Below, in pieces: positions 18,164-25,403 of a stretch of 64,000 nucleotides of DNA. Under the pieces are notes generated by a model. The model ran no database searches, was not told the origin of the DNA, and saw only the letters and a list, made by a program, of their open reading frames with translations. Position numbers and translations under genes: made by a program. Within the stretch, counting starts at the first letter, position 1. The number at the start of each line of letters is the position of its first letter. The stretch comes from Anaerolineae bacterium (GTDB taxonomy: Bacteria > Chloroflexota > Anaerolineae > Aggregatilineales > Phototrophicaceae). Location: contig JAJEAA010000020.1 in NCBI GenBank assembly GCA_022824365.1, positions 124,001 through 188,000 of the forward strand, in the 5' to 3' direction.

Positions 18164-18352
18164 ATGTCGGAACTACGCCTAAAGATTGTTCAGGATGTGA
18201 AAGTCAGCGTATTCCACCTTACGCAAGATCGGGTCAGCTACCCCAAAGACAAGGGATCGCCAATGCTCAAGCGGCTCGCGCCTCGGCGACCGCCACTGAA
18301 TCCCGCGCCGCCTGAGAAGGACGATAATGCCGCGCCCGCAAGCCAAGACTAA
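18164..18352 (+). CDS. small hydrophilic protein, second gene of the DUF6941-like cassette (copy B)
   Basis: A 62-residue ORF starting MSELRLKIVQDVKVSVFHL and ending in a proline- and charge-rich tail (RRPPLNPAPPEKDDNAAPASQD). A strong ribosome-binding site (GGGGGGAGGAG) precedes the ATG at 18164. It lies immediately downstream of the DUF6941-like gene, matching the position of the 52-residue ORF at 13001 behind copy A. Together they look like a two-gene unit present twice. No function can be given. Confidence 0.55.
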   Translation: MSELRLKIVQDVKVSVFHLTQDRVSYPKDKGSPMLKRLAPRRPPLNPAPPEKDDNAAPASQD

Positions 18353-18494
18353 TCTCGTCTAGCGATACGCGAGCATGTCGAAATTCCCTGTGATGACTTT
18401 TCGTGGCGCAAAGAGTGCAGTTAGCGCCCGTCCCCTAATCAAGTCAGCGATCCCCGAGACACGGACTCGCCGCGCTTAGGCAGCGCGAAAATAA

Positions 18495-18501
18495 TAGGAG
18501 G
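18495..18501 (+). promoter_or_regulatory. Shine-Dalgarno TAGGAGG before an ATC codon
   Basis: A perfect ribosome-binding site lies five bases before ATC at 18507, which begins an open frame coding for a plausible N-terminus of the second half-exporter. An in-frame TAG at 18495-18497 rules out any start further upstream. Confidence 0.6.
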
Positions 18502-18506
18502 CAACC

Positions 18507-20333
18507 ATCGGCTTCTCAATAGGCACAACCGGCTTATCCCGGGGCGGACCGCGCGGCACGCTGGAAGGCTTCGCCGAAAAAGTTGACGGCCATTCTTTCA
18601 ATTTGCGCGTACTCTGGTACCTGCTGGTCTTCGTTCGCCCCTACGCCCTGCGCATGATCGGCGCCTTTCTGGCAATGCTGGCGGTCACCGGCTTGACGCT
18701 CTACGCGCCCTTCCTGGTCAAAGAGGCGATTGACGGACCGATCGCCACAGGCGATATCCCGGCGCTGAACGAGATCGTCTTGCTCATGTTGCTCGCCTTT
18801 GTGGGCTTGTACCTCGCTTCGATGGCGCAGCGCTACTTGCTCAGTTGGGTCGGGCAGAAAGTATTGGCCGATCTGCGCTCCGCCCTCTTCCGTCATTTGC
18901 AAGAATTGCCCCTGGCTTACCATGACCAGCACATCATCGGCGTCACCATCTCGCGCGTGATCAGCGATGTCGGCGTCATCAATCAGTTGCTGTCGCAGGG
19001 TTTGATCACGTTGCTCGGCGATTCGCTGCTGCTGGGCGGCATCATCCTCGTGATGCTCTCGCTTAATGCCCAACTAGCGCTGGTGACCTTCTCCATCATT
19101 CCTGTTATTGTGCTGGCGACGATGGTCTTCGCCCGCCGCGCCAAAGTGGCTTTCCGCAACACCCGCGCCCGCAACGCCCACATGATCGGCGACCTGGCGG
19201 AAAACCTGAGCGGCATCCGCGTCATTCAAGCCTTCGCCAACGAGGGCAGCACCTCGGAGAAATTCGATGAGGTTAACCAAGCCAATCGCGATGCTCATGT
19301 CGAGGCGATGTCGCTGTCCTTCATCTTCTTGCCGACGGTCGAGTTCCTCAGCATAGTCGCCACCGGCATCGTCCTGCTCTTCGGCGGCTTGAGCGTCGCC
19401 CAGGGCAACTTGACACTGGGCACGGTCATCGCCTTCCTGGCCTACGTCAATCGCTTTTTCCTGCCGGTGCAAGAGCTCAGTCAACTCTACGCCACCATGC
19501 AAACGGCGATGGCGGGCGGCGAGCGCGTCATCAACCTGCTCAACACCGAGCCGGAAATCCGGGACCGTCCCGATGCGGCCGACATGCCCCCGGTACAGGG
19601 GCGCATCGAATTTCAGGATGTGCAGTTCGGTTATCGCGAGAATCTGCCCGTCCTGCGGGATATCAATTTGGATATCCCGGCTGGCACGATGGTGGCTCTC
19701 GTCGGACCAACCGGCGCTGGCAAGACCTCGATCGCTAACTTGATCGCGCGCTTCTACGATGTTAGCGATGGCGCGCTGCTGGTCGACGGCATTGACATCC
19801 GCGCGGTCAAGCAGCGTTCCTTGCGCCGACAGATGGCCCTCGTCTCGCAGGATCCTTTCATCTTCGCCGGGACCATCGCCGATAACATCCGCTTTGGCAA
19901 GCCGGAGGCGACGATGGACGAAGTTGTCGCCGCCGGTGAATTGGCCAATGTGGCGGAATTCGTGCGCGATCTGCCCCTGGGCTACGAGACTGAAATCTAT
20001 GAGGACGGCGCCAATCTGTCTGTCGGGCAGCGCCAGCTTATCTCCATCGCCCGCGCCATCCTGGCTGACCCGCGTATCCTGATCATGGACGAGGCCACCT
20101 CCAGCGTCGACATGGTCACTGAAGCGTTGATACAAGATGCTCTGGCCAAGCTGCTCTCCGAGCGCAGCGCCATCGTCATCGCCCACCGGTTGAGCACCAT
20201 CGTCAGCGCCGATATGATCTGCGTTGTCGACGACGGGCGCATCCGCGAAATGGGCAAACACGCCGAATTGCTGGCGCGGCGCGGGATTTACGCCGAGCTT
20301 TACGAGCGTCAATTCGTCGAGATGGCTGACTAG
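18507..20333 (+). CDS. ABC exporter half-transporter (partner 2), apparent ATC start
   Basis: About 608 residues. The first usual start codon in frame is TTG at 18603, with no ribosome-binding site. Upstream the frame stays open and encodes a GTTGLSRGGPRGTLEGF-type leader, starting at ATC (18507) five bases after TAGGAGG. ATC is either a rare start or a mutated ATG. The nucleotide-binding domain has Walker A GPTGAGKTS, a canonical Walker B Glu (LIMDEATSS) and H-loop His (VIAHRLS), but an altered signature LSVGQRQ. This is the exact complement of the gene at 15859, so together they would have one consensus and one degenerate ATP site. Confidence 0.9.
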   Translation: MGFSIGTTGLSRGGPRGTLEGFAEKVDGHSFNLRVLWYLLVFVRPYALRMIGAFLAMLAVTGLTLYAPFLVKEAIDGPIATGDIPALNEIVLLMLLAFVGLYLASMAQRYLLSWVGQKVLADLRSALFRHLQELPLAYHDQHIIGVTISRVISDVGVINQLLSQGLITLLGDSLLLGGIILVMLSLNAQLALVTFSIIPVIVLATMVFARRAKVAFRNTRARNAHMIGDLAENLSGIRVIQAFANEGSTSEKFDEVNQANRDAHVEAMSLSFIFLPTVEFLSIVATGIVLLFGGLSVAQGNLTLGTVIAFLAYVNRFFLPVQELSQLYATMQTAMAGGERVINLLNTEPEIRDRPDAADMPPVQGRIEFQDVQFGYRENLPVLRDINLDIPAGTMVALVGPTGAGKTSIANLIARFYDVSDGALLVDGIDIRAVKQRSLRRQMALVSQDPFIFAGTIADNIRFGKPEATMDEVVAAGELANVAEFVRDLPLGYETEIYEDGANLSVGQRQLISIARAILADPRILIMDEATSSVDMVTEALIQDALAKLLSERSAIVIAHRLSTIVSADMICVVDDGRIREMGKHAELLARRGIYAELYERQFVEMAD

Positions 20334-20394
20334 CGCAAGCTTCTTTTCCCCGATGCCGCTTCACTTTCTCAGCGGTTGAGTATCGTTCAGTCAT

Positions 20395-20425
20395 TTGCTT
20401 CAACCCGCGCAATTGATGGTAGAAT
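20395..20425 (+). promoter_or_regulatory. possible promoter of the toxin-antitoxin pair
   Basis: An extended -10 element TGGTAGAAT (20417-20425) lies 24 bases before the antitoxin start. TTGCTT (20395-20400) at a 19-base spacing is a weak -35 candidate. Confidence 0.35.
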
Positions 20426-20448
20426 AGTCTTGGGCGGAGGATACGATT

Positions 20449-20745
20449 ATGCTGCTTGAAATCCCGGAAGATGTCGCGGAGCGCCTCAAAGCGCTAGCGA
20501 AGCAAAAAGACGCTGATGTCGGCAAATTGCTGCGTGAGATCCTTAATCGTTACGAATCCGAAAATGGCGCTAAGCAAAAGCAGGTGGCGACACTTGCCGA
20601 TATGGGGCGCAATGCCGAAGAATTCGCGAAAGCTATCCAGCGCCAAAATACTGGAGACAATCAGCAACCTAGGAATACGGCTGCTAACAGCCGGGAAATT
20701 CTAAAAGAAATCTATGCGGAAAAGTTTGGCCCACCCAATAGATGA
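20449..20745 (+). CDS. putative antitoxin of a VapBC-like pair
   Basis: A 98-residue protein. The N-terminus MLLEIPEDVAERLKALAKQ, followed by a helix ending LLREILNRYESENG, fits a ribbon-helix-helix DNA-binding domain. The remaining Gln/Asn-rich tail, with ILKEIYAEKFGPP at the end, could wrap the toxin. GGCGGAGG lies eight bases before the ATG. Its stop overlaps the start of the PIN-domain gene (ATGA), the usual arrangement of type II toxin-antitoxin operons. Antitoxins of this type normally bind and autorepress their own promoter. Confidence 0.75.
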   Translation: MLLEIPEDVAERLKALAKQKDADVGKLLREILNRYESENGAKQKQVATLADMGRNAEEFAKAIQRQNTGDNQQPRNTAANSREILKEIYAEKFGPPNR

Positions 20746-21155
20746 CCCTTATCGCTGACAGCAGCTTTGTCTACGCGCTCTATAGCCCCCGTGACTCGTC
20801 GCATCAAGGCGCTATGAGCTTTGTGTCTCAAAATACTGAAACATTGCTGGTTCCAAACGTAGTCTTGCCCGAAGTCTGCTACTTAATTACGCGCGATATG
20901 GGATATAGAAGTATCAGGACCTTTCTGGAGTGTTTGGCGCAATTGGGCGCGCCATTTGAGCCCATCGAGTTTAGTGATCTGGGCAAAATACAGGACATCG
21001 TTACCACTTATGCTGATGCCGAATTCGATATTGTCGACTGCTGCATCATGGCAATTGCTGAGCGCCTGAACGTGACACGCATCGCCACCTTCGACCGGCG
21101 CGATTTTAGTCTGTTTCGACCGCGCCACTGCGACTTTCTCGAACTCTTGCCTTAA
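20742..21155 (+). CDS. PIN-domain ribonuclease toxin (VapC-like)
   Basis: A 137-residue PIN-domain protein. The acidic residues expected for metal-dependent RNase activity are visible: Asp6 (IADSSFVYALY), Glu in LPEVCYLI, the pair in EFDIVDCCIMAIAERL, and TFDRRDF near the C-terminus. It overlaps the antitoxin by four bases. VapC toxins cleave tRNA or rRNA to halt growth; the target here is unknown. The gene is intact. Confidence 0.85.
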   Translation: MTLIADSSFVYALYSPRDSSHQGAMSFVSQNTETLLVPNVVLPEVCYLITRDMGYRSIRTFLECLAQLGAPFEPIEFSDLGKIQDIVTTYADAEFDIVDCCIMAIAERLNVTRIATFDRRDFSLFRPRHCDFLELLP

Positions 21156-21241
21156 TCAATTCCGCCCCGTCTTGTCAGGGTGGCGACGGTGCTTGCAGGA
21201 ATACGCCGGATCATGCCTGTGCTTGGCGGCGACTCCACAAG

Positions 21242-22222
21242 TCACTCCAGACTGACCCGCGGATTGAGCAACGCGTAAGCCATATCGGCGAAGAGATTCG
21301 AGAAGAGAATAATCGTCACTGTGACCATCACAATCGCTTGCACGAGCAGCAGATCTCGGCGTTCGATGGCGGCGATGAGCAGGCTGCCCAAACCGGGGAA
21401 GCCGAAGACAAACTCGATCACCACCAGGCCGCTGATCATCCAACTGATGCTGATGGCGATGACGGTGATCGTGGGCAGCAGGGCGTTGCGCAGGACGTGG
21501 CGCCAGATGACCGCCCGCCAGGCGATGCCCTTGAGCGCCGCCGTGCGCACATAATCCCGCTTGAGTTCTTCGATGACGCCGGCCCGGGTCAAGCGGGAAA
21601 TGTAAGCCAGCATCACCAGCGTCGCGGCGAAGGCGGGCAGCCAGAGCGCCGGCAGCATCTCGCTGAAGGAGGCCGTCGCCGGTACAGCCGAACTGGCGGG
21701 GAACCACCAGCCTAGCGATTCCGCCAGCGCGCTACGTCCCCAGCGCAGCGCCACGATGTTGACCAGGAACAAGCCGGTGACGAATTCCGGCAGGCTGACG
21801 ACAGACAGAGTCAGCAAAGAGATGATCACATCAGGCAGTTTGTTCTCGCTCAGGCCCGCGATGACGCCCAGCGCCAGCGATGTCGGCACGGAAAGCAGCA
21901 GCGCTACCGCCGCCAGTCGGGCGGAATTGCGCGTGCGCTCCAGGATAAGATCGCGATTGTCTGCCCCGCGGAAGGCGATCGTCTCGCCCCAATCGCCGCG
22001 CAGGAAGTCGCTGACCCAAGTGAGATATTGCTCGGGCAGGGACGCGTTCAAGCCTAGTTTCTCGCGGATTTCGCTGACTTGTTCTTCGGTGGCTTCGCGA
22101 CCGCCGGCGATGACCCGGGCTGGATCCCCCGGCAAAACGCGCAAGAGGAAGAAAATCGTCAGAGAGCTGATTAGGTAGGTGAAGAAGAAGAAAAGAAAGC
22201 GCCGGCGCAGGAAGCGTAACAT
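21242..22222 (-). CDS. dppB: peptide ABC transporter permease (DppB type)
   Basis: A 326-residue permease with an N-terminal helix LFFFFTYLISSLTIFFLLRVLPGDP, the hallmark of DppB/OppB, then five more helices and the ATPase-contacting loop EELKRDYVRTAALKGIAWRAVIWRHVLRNAL. It is the last gene of a minus-strand operon, five bases downstream of the fused ATPase. Placing DppB after the ATPase rather than before DppC is unusual. Substrate specificity cannot be read from a permease. Confidence 0.92.
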   Translation of the reverse strand: MLRFLRRRFLFFFFTYLISSLTIFFLLRVLPGDPARVIAGGREATEEQVSEIREKLGLNASLPEQYLTWVSDFLRGDWGETIAFRGADNRDLILERTRNSARLAAVALLLSVPTSLALGVIAGLSENKLPDVIISLLTLSVVSLPEFVTGLFLVNIVALRWGRSALAESLGWWFPASSAVPATASFSEMLPALWLPAFAATLVMLAYISRLTRAGVIEELKRDYVRTAALKGIAWRAVIWRHVLRNALLPTITVIAISISWMISGLVVIEFVFGFPGLGSLLIAAIERRDLLLVQAIVMVTVTIILFSNLFADMAYALLNPRVSLE

Positions 22223-22227
22223 GCTGC

Positions 22228-24345
22228 TTACTCATCCCCTTTCGTCAAAACCGGATCGCGCTGCATGATCTCCAACTCGTCCAGCGGAATATGGCAACGT
22301 ATCTGATGTCCCGCTTCGTCTTCGCGCCAGGGCGGGGCGTCCGTCTCGCAGATCTCGCCGATCTTCCGCGGACAGCGGGTGTGGAAGCGGCAGCCGCTCG
22401 GCAGGTTCTGCGCGCTGGGCAGGTTGTCGCTGAGCAGGATACGCTCGGTTTTATGCTTGGGATCCGCCACCGGAATGGCGGACACCAGCGCCTCGGTATA
22501 GGGGTGGTAAGGCGGCTGGAACAGGTCGCGCGCCGCGCCTACTTCGAATAGCTGGCCCAGGTACATCACAGCGATGGTATCGGCCAGGTAACCGACCACC
22601 GAGAGATTATGCGATATGAAGAGATAAGCGCTGTCATGCTCTTCTTGCAGTTGCGCCAGCAAGTTCAAAACGGCGGCTTGCACGGAGACATCAAGGGCGG
22701 AGACCGGCTCGTCGCAGATGATCAGATCCGGCTCGGAGGCGAAGGCGCGGGCGATGGCGACGCGCTGCTTCTCGCCCCCGCTCAACTCATCGGGGTAGCG
22801 TTCAGCGTATTCGGCGCGCAGATTGACACGGTCCAGCAGCTTGAGCGCTTCTGCATCAGCGTCGTCCGGCGTCAAGCCCCTCAGTTTGATCAAGGGGCGG
22901 CGTATCGCCTGGCGCGCCGAAAGATAAGGGTTGAGCGAATTCTGCGGGTTCTGAAAGACCATTTGCAGCTTGGAGAGCACATCTTCGCTGCGTTCGCGGA
23001 CGCTGTTGCGCACGTCCAGCCCGAGCAGCTCGAGTTTGCCGCCGCTGCGCTCCTGCAAGCCAATGATGACCCGCGCCAGCGTCGTCTTGCCGCTTCCGCT
23101 CTCCCCAACCAAGCCCAGCGTTTGACCAGCGCGGAGTTGCAGGTCGACGCCGTCGACAGCGCGAATGGGACTCGGCTCTATACCTTGCACTGCCTCGCGC
23201 AAGGTCGGCGCGACCGGGAAGCGCTTGCTCAGATCGGTCACGCGCATGAGGGTGGCGGCGCCCCCATCCCCCGGCCCCTTCTCCCATGAAGAGGGAAGGG
23301 GAGTATTAGCGCCTTGAAGTTCCTCCCTCTTTATGGGAGAGGGATTTAGGGTGGGGGCCGCCTCCTCCCAACGGTGGCAGCGGACGAGGCGGTCCCCGGG
23401 CAGGGATTCAAGCGGCGGTTTGTCGCTGCGGCAAATATCTACTGCCAGCGGACAGCGATCGGCATAGACGCAGCCGCCGGGCAGGCGCGTCAGGCTGGGC
23501 GGATTGCCCGATATCGATTGCAGGCGCAGGCCGTGTTTGCTATCGCCCGGCTTGGGCACGCTGCCGATCAACCCGAGCGTGTAAGGATGGCGCGGCTGCT
23601 CAAAAAGGTCGTGGACTTCCGCCTCTTCCATGATTTCGCCGGCGTATAGAACGACGACGCGCTGGCACAATTGGGCGACGACGCCGAGATTGTGGCTGAT
23701 ATAGATGACGCCGGTATCGCGCTGGGCGATCAACTCGCGGACAAGCTCGAGGATGACAGCTTCGGTGGTGACATCTAAGCCCGTGGTCGGCTCGTCCATG
23801 ATGAGAAGTTCGGGATTGCTGATCAGCGCCATGGCGATGGCGACGCGCTGCTGCATGCCGCCGCTGAGTTCGTGCGGATAACGCTCGGCGACCCGCTCCG
23901 GATCGACCAGGTTGACCTGGTGAAACATATCGATCATGGATTCATAAGCGACCGCGCCCTCAGCGCCGTCCGCGGCTTGGAGCGCCTCAAGGACTTGTCG
24001 CCCGATTCTGATCGACGGGTTGAGCGCGGCCGCGGCGTTCTGCGGCACAAACTTGATGCGCTTTGCCCAGAGGCGGCGCATATCGGCATTCGATTTCGCC
24101 AGCAGATCTTCGCCGGCGAAGTGGAGCGCGCCCCCGCTTTCGACCCGGCCATTGCTGGCGAGGTAGTGCATCAGCGCCAAGGCGACTGTGGACTTGCCGC
24201 AGCCCGATTCGCCGACCAAGCCGATGATCTCGCCCGCCTTCAGTTGCAGGCGGAAATCGCGGACGGCCCGCAGCCAGCGTTTCCCGACGCGGTAGCTGAT
24301 GGTCAGCTTGTCCACATCGAGCAGGTAGGGCGCTTTCGCTGGCAT
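22228..24345 (-). CDS. fused peptide ABC transporter ATPase (DppD-DppF)
   Basis: A 705-residue protein with two complete nucleotide-binding domains. Domain 1: GESGCGKST, LSGGMQQRVAIAMA, LLIMDEPTTGLD and the OppD/DppD-type PRHPYTLGLIGSVP tail with a Cys-rich C-terminal cluster. Domain 2 from about residue 380: GESGSGKTT (about 415), LSGGEKQRVAIARA, IICDEPVSALD and PYHPYTEALVSAIP. The linker, residues about 329-363, is encoded by an inserted hairpin repeat (23259-23358). The ATG at 24345 is chosen because AAGGGG precedes it and homology begins there; it is two bases after the dppC stop. Powers peptide or oligosaccharide uptake. Confidence 0.93.
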   Translation of the reverse strand: MPAKAPYLLDVDKLTISYRVGKRWLRAVRDFRLQLKAGEIIGLVGESGCGKSTVALALMHYLASNGRVESGGALHFAGEDLLAKSNADMRRLWAKRIKFVPQNAAAALNPSIRIGRQVLEALQAADGAEGAVAYESMIDMFHQVNLVDPERVAERYPHELSGGMQQRVAIAMALISNPELLIMDEPTTGLDVTTEAVILELVRELIAQRDTGVIYISHNLGVVAQLCQRVVVLYAGEIMEEAEVHDLFEQPRHPYTLGLIGSVPKPGDSKHGLRLQSISGNPPSLTRLPGGCVYADRCPLAVDICRSDKPPLESLPGDRLVRCHRWEEAAPTLNPSPIKREELQGANTPLPSSWEKGPGDGGAATLMRVTDLSKRFPVAPTLREAVQGIEPSPIRAVDGVDLQLRAGQTLGLVGESGSGKTTLARVIIGLQERSGGKLELLGLDVRNSVRERSEDVLSKLQMVFQNPQNSLNPYLSARQAIRRPLIKLRGLTPDDADAEALKLLDRVNLRAEYAERYPDELSGGEKQRVAIARAFASEPDLIICDEPVSALDVSVQAAVLNLLAQLQEEHDSAYLFISHNLSVVGYLADTIAVMYLGQLFEVGAARDLFQPPYHPYTEALVSAIPVADPKHKTERILLSDNLPSAQNLPSGCRFHTRCPRKIGEICETDAPPWREDEAGHQIRCHIPLDELEIMQRDPVLTKGDE
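23259..23358. repeat. dispersed hairpin repeat inserted in-frame in the DppDF linker
   Basis: The two ends, CCCCCATCCCCCGGCCCC and its inexact inverted counterpart GGGATTTAGGGTGGGGG, with inner CTCCCATGAAGAGG / CCTCTTTATGGGAG arms, form a large stem. The same class of element occurs in an intergenic repeat at 40476-40541. Read on the minus strand it codes for APTLNPSPIKREE and LPSSWEKGPGDGG-type sequence without stops. Confidence 0.8.
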
Positions 24346-24347
24346 GG

Positions 24348-25262
24348 CTAGGACCCCTTCTGCACGGCGCGGCGGATGCCGTCCGACATGAGATTGACGG
24401 CGATGACGAGCAGGGCGATAGCGACGGCGGGGAACTCCAGCGCCCAGGGCGTCAGTTGATAGAAGCCGCCGCGATTCTCGTTGACCATCAGCCCCCAATC
24501 AGGCGAGGGCGGGCGCGCGCCAAAGCCGAGGAAACCCAGCGACGCGACCAGGAAGATGGCGTAGGAGAAGCGCAGCGAGGCTTCGACGACCAGCGATGGG
24601 ATGACAGAAGGCAGGATCTCGCGGAAGATGATATAGGCTTGGCTTTCGCCGCGGATCTCCGCCGCCGCCACAAATTCCCGCGTCTTGATATCGAGGGTGG
24701 TGCTGCGGGCGACGCGGGCGACGATAGGGATGTAAAGCACTGAGATGACCAGCAGCACAACATTGTCGGCCAAGCCGGCTTGCCAACTGCCCGCTTCAAA
24801 ATCGAGATTGCGGATGATGCCCACCAGCACCAGCGCCAGCAATAGCGCCGGAATCGCCAGCAGCGCGTCGATGATCCGGCCCAGGATTTCATCAACCCAG
24901 CCGCCGTGGTAGCCCATGAAGAGACCGAGCGCTGAGCCGAGTATGACGCTGATAAGCGTGCCCAAGCCGGCGATGCGGAAGATACTGTTGGCGCCGAGGA
25001 TGACGCGGCTGTAGACATCGCGCCCCAGGCGATCCGTGCCGAAGGGATGCTCGCCAAGTTGCAGCCGGGCTAGATCCAAAGTAGGGCTTAGGCGAACATC
25101 GTGGCTTTGATCGTTGGGATTGGGATAGGGCGCAAGCTGGGCGCCGAAAAGGGCGAGCGCGAAGAAAAACAGGACCAGGATTGTGCCCAGGGCGGATTGC
25201 GGCTGACGCAGCAACGTCCGGAACAGACTGACGAAACTGCGGGTGATCTGGCTTGACCTCAT
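24348..25262 (-). CDS. dppC: peptide ABC transporter permease (DppC type)
   Basis: A 304-residue permease. The N-terminal ALGTILVLFFFALALFGAQLAPYPN and the extracytoplasmic HPFGTDRLGRDVYSRVI are classical for DppC/OppC. The ATPase-contacting loop is REFVAAAEIRGESQAYIIFREILPSV, and the DWGLMVNE near the C-terminus is typical. It follows the binding-protein gene at 25404 after 141 bases that contain a REP-like hairpin. The fused ATPase gene starts two bases after its stop. Confidence 0.93.
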   Translation of the reverse strand: MRSSQITRSFVSLFRTLLRQPQSALGTILVLFFFALALFGAQLAPYPNPNDQSHDVRLSPTLDLARLQLGEHPFGTDRLGRDVYSRVILGANSIFRIAGLGTLISVILGSALGLFMGYHGGWVDEILGRIIDALLAIPALLLALVLVGIIRNLDFEAGSWQAGLADNVVLLVISVLYIPIVARVARSTTLDIKTREFVAAAEIRGESQAYIIFREILPSVIPSLVVEASLRFSYAIFLVASLGFLGFGARPPSPDWGLMVNENRGGFYQLTPWALEFPAVAIALLVIAVNLMSDGIRRAVQKGS

Positions 25263-25356
25263 CTTTCCCAGGCCGCAGAATCAAATAGTTGCTCGCTGGT
25301 CCCACCCCGGCTCACAAAAAACATTGATAACAACTTTCCAGTTCGCCGTCGATGTA

Positions 25357-25377
25357 GGGGCGACCCTTGGGTCGCCC
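25357..25377. repeat. perfect REP-like hairpin between binding-protein and permease genes
   Basis: GGGCGACCC-TT-GGGTCGCCC (25358-25377) is a nine-base-pair perfect stem with a two-base loop, preceded by GTAG. It lies 27 bases past the stop of the binding-protein gene, the same position as the hairpin in the sugar importer. Confidence 0.8.
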
Positions 25378-25403
25378 ACAATAGTATCGTTCAGCCGGTT
25401 CAA

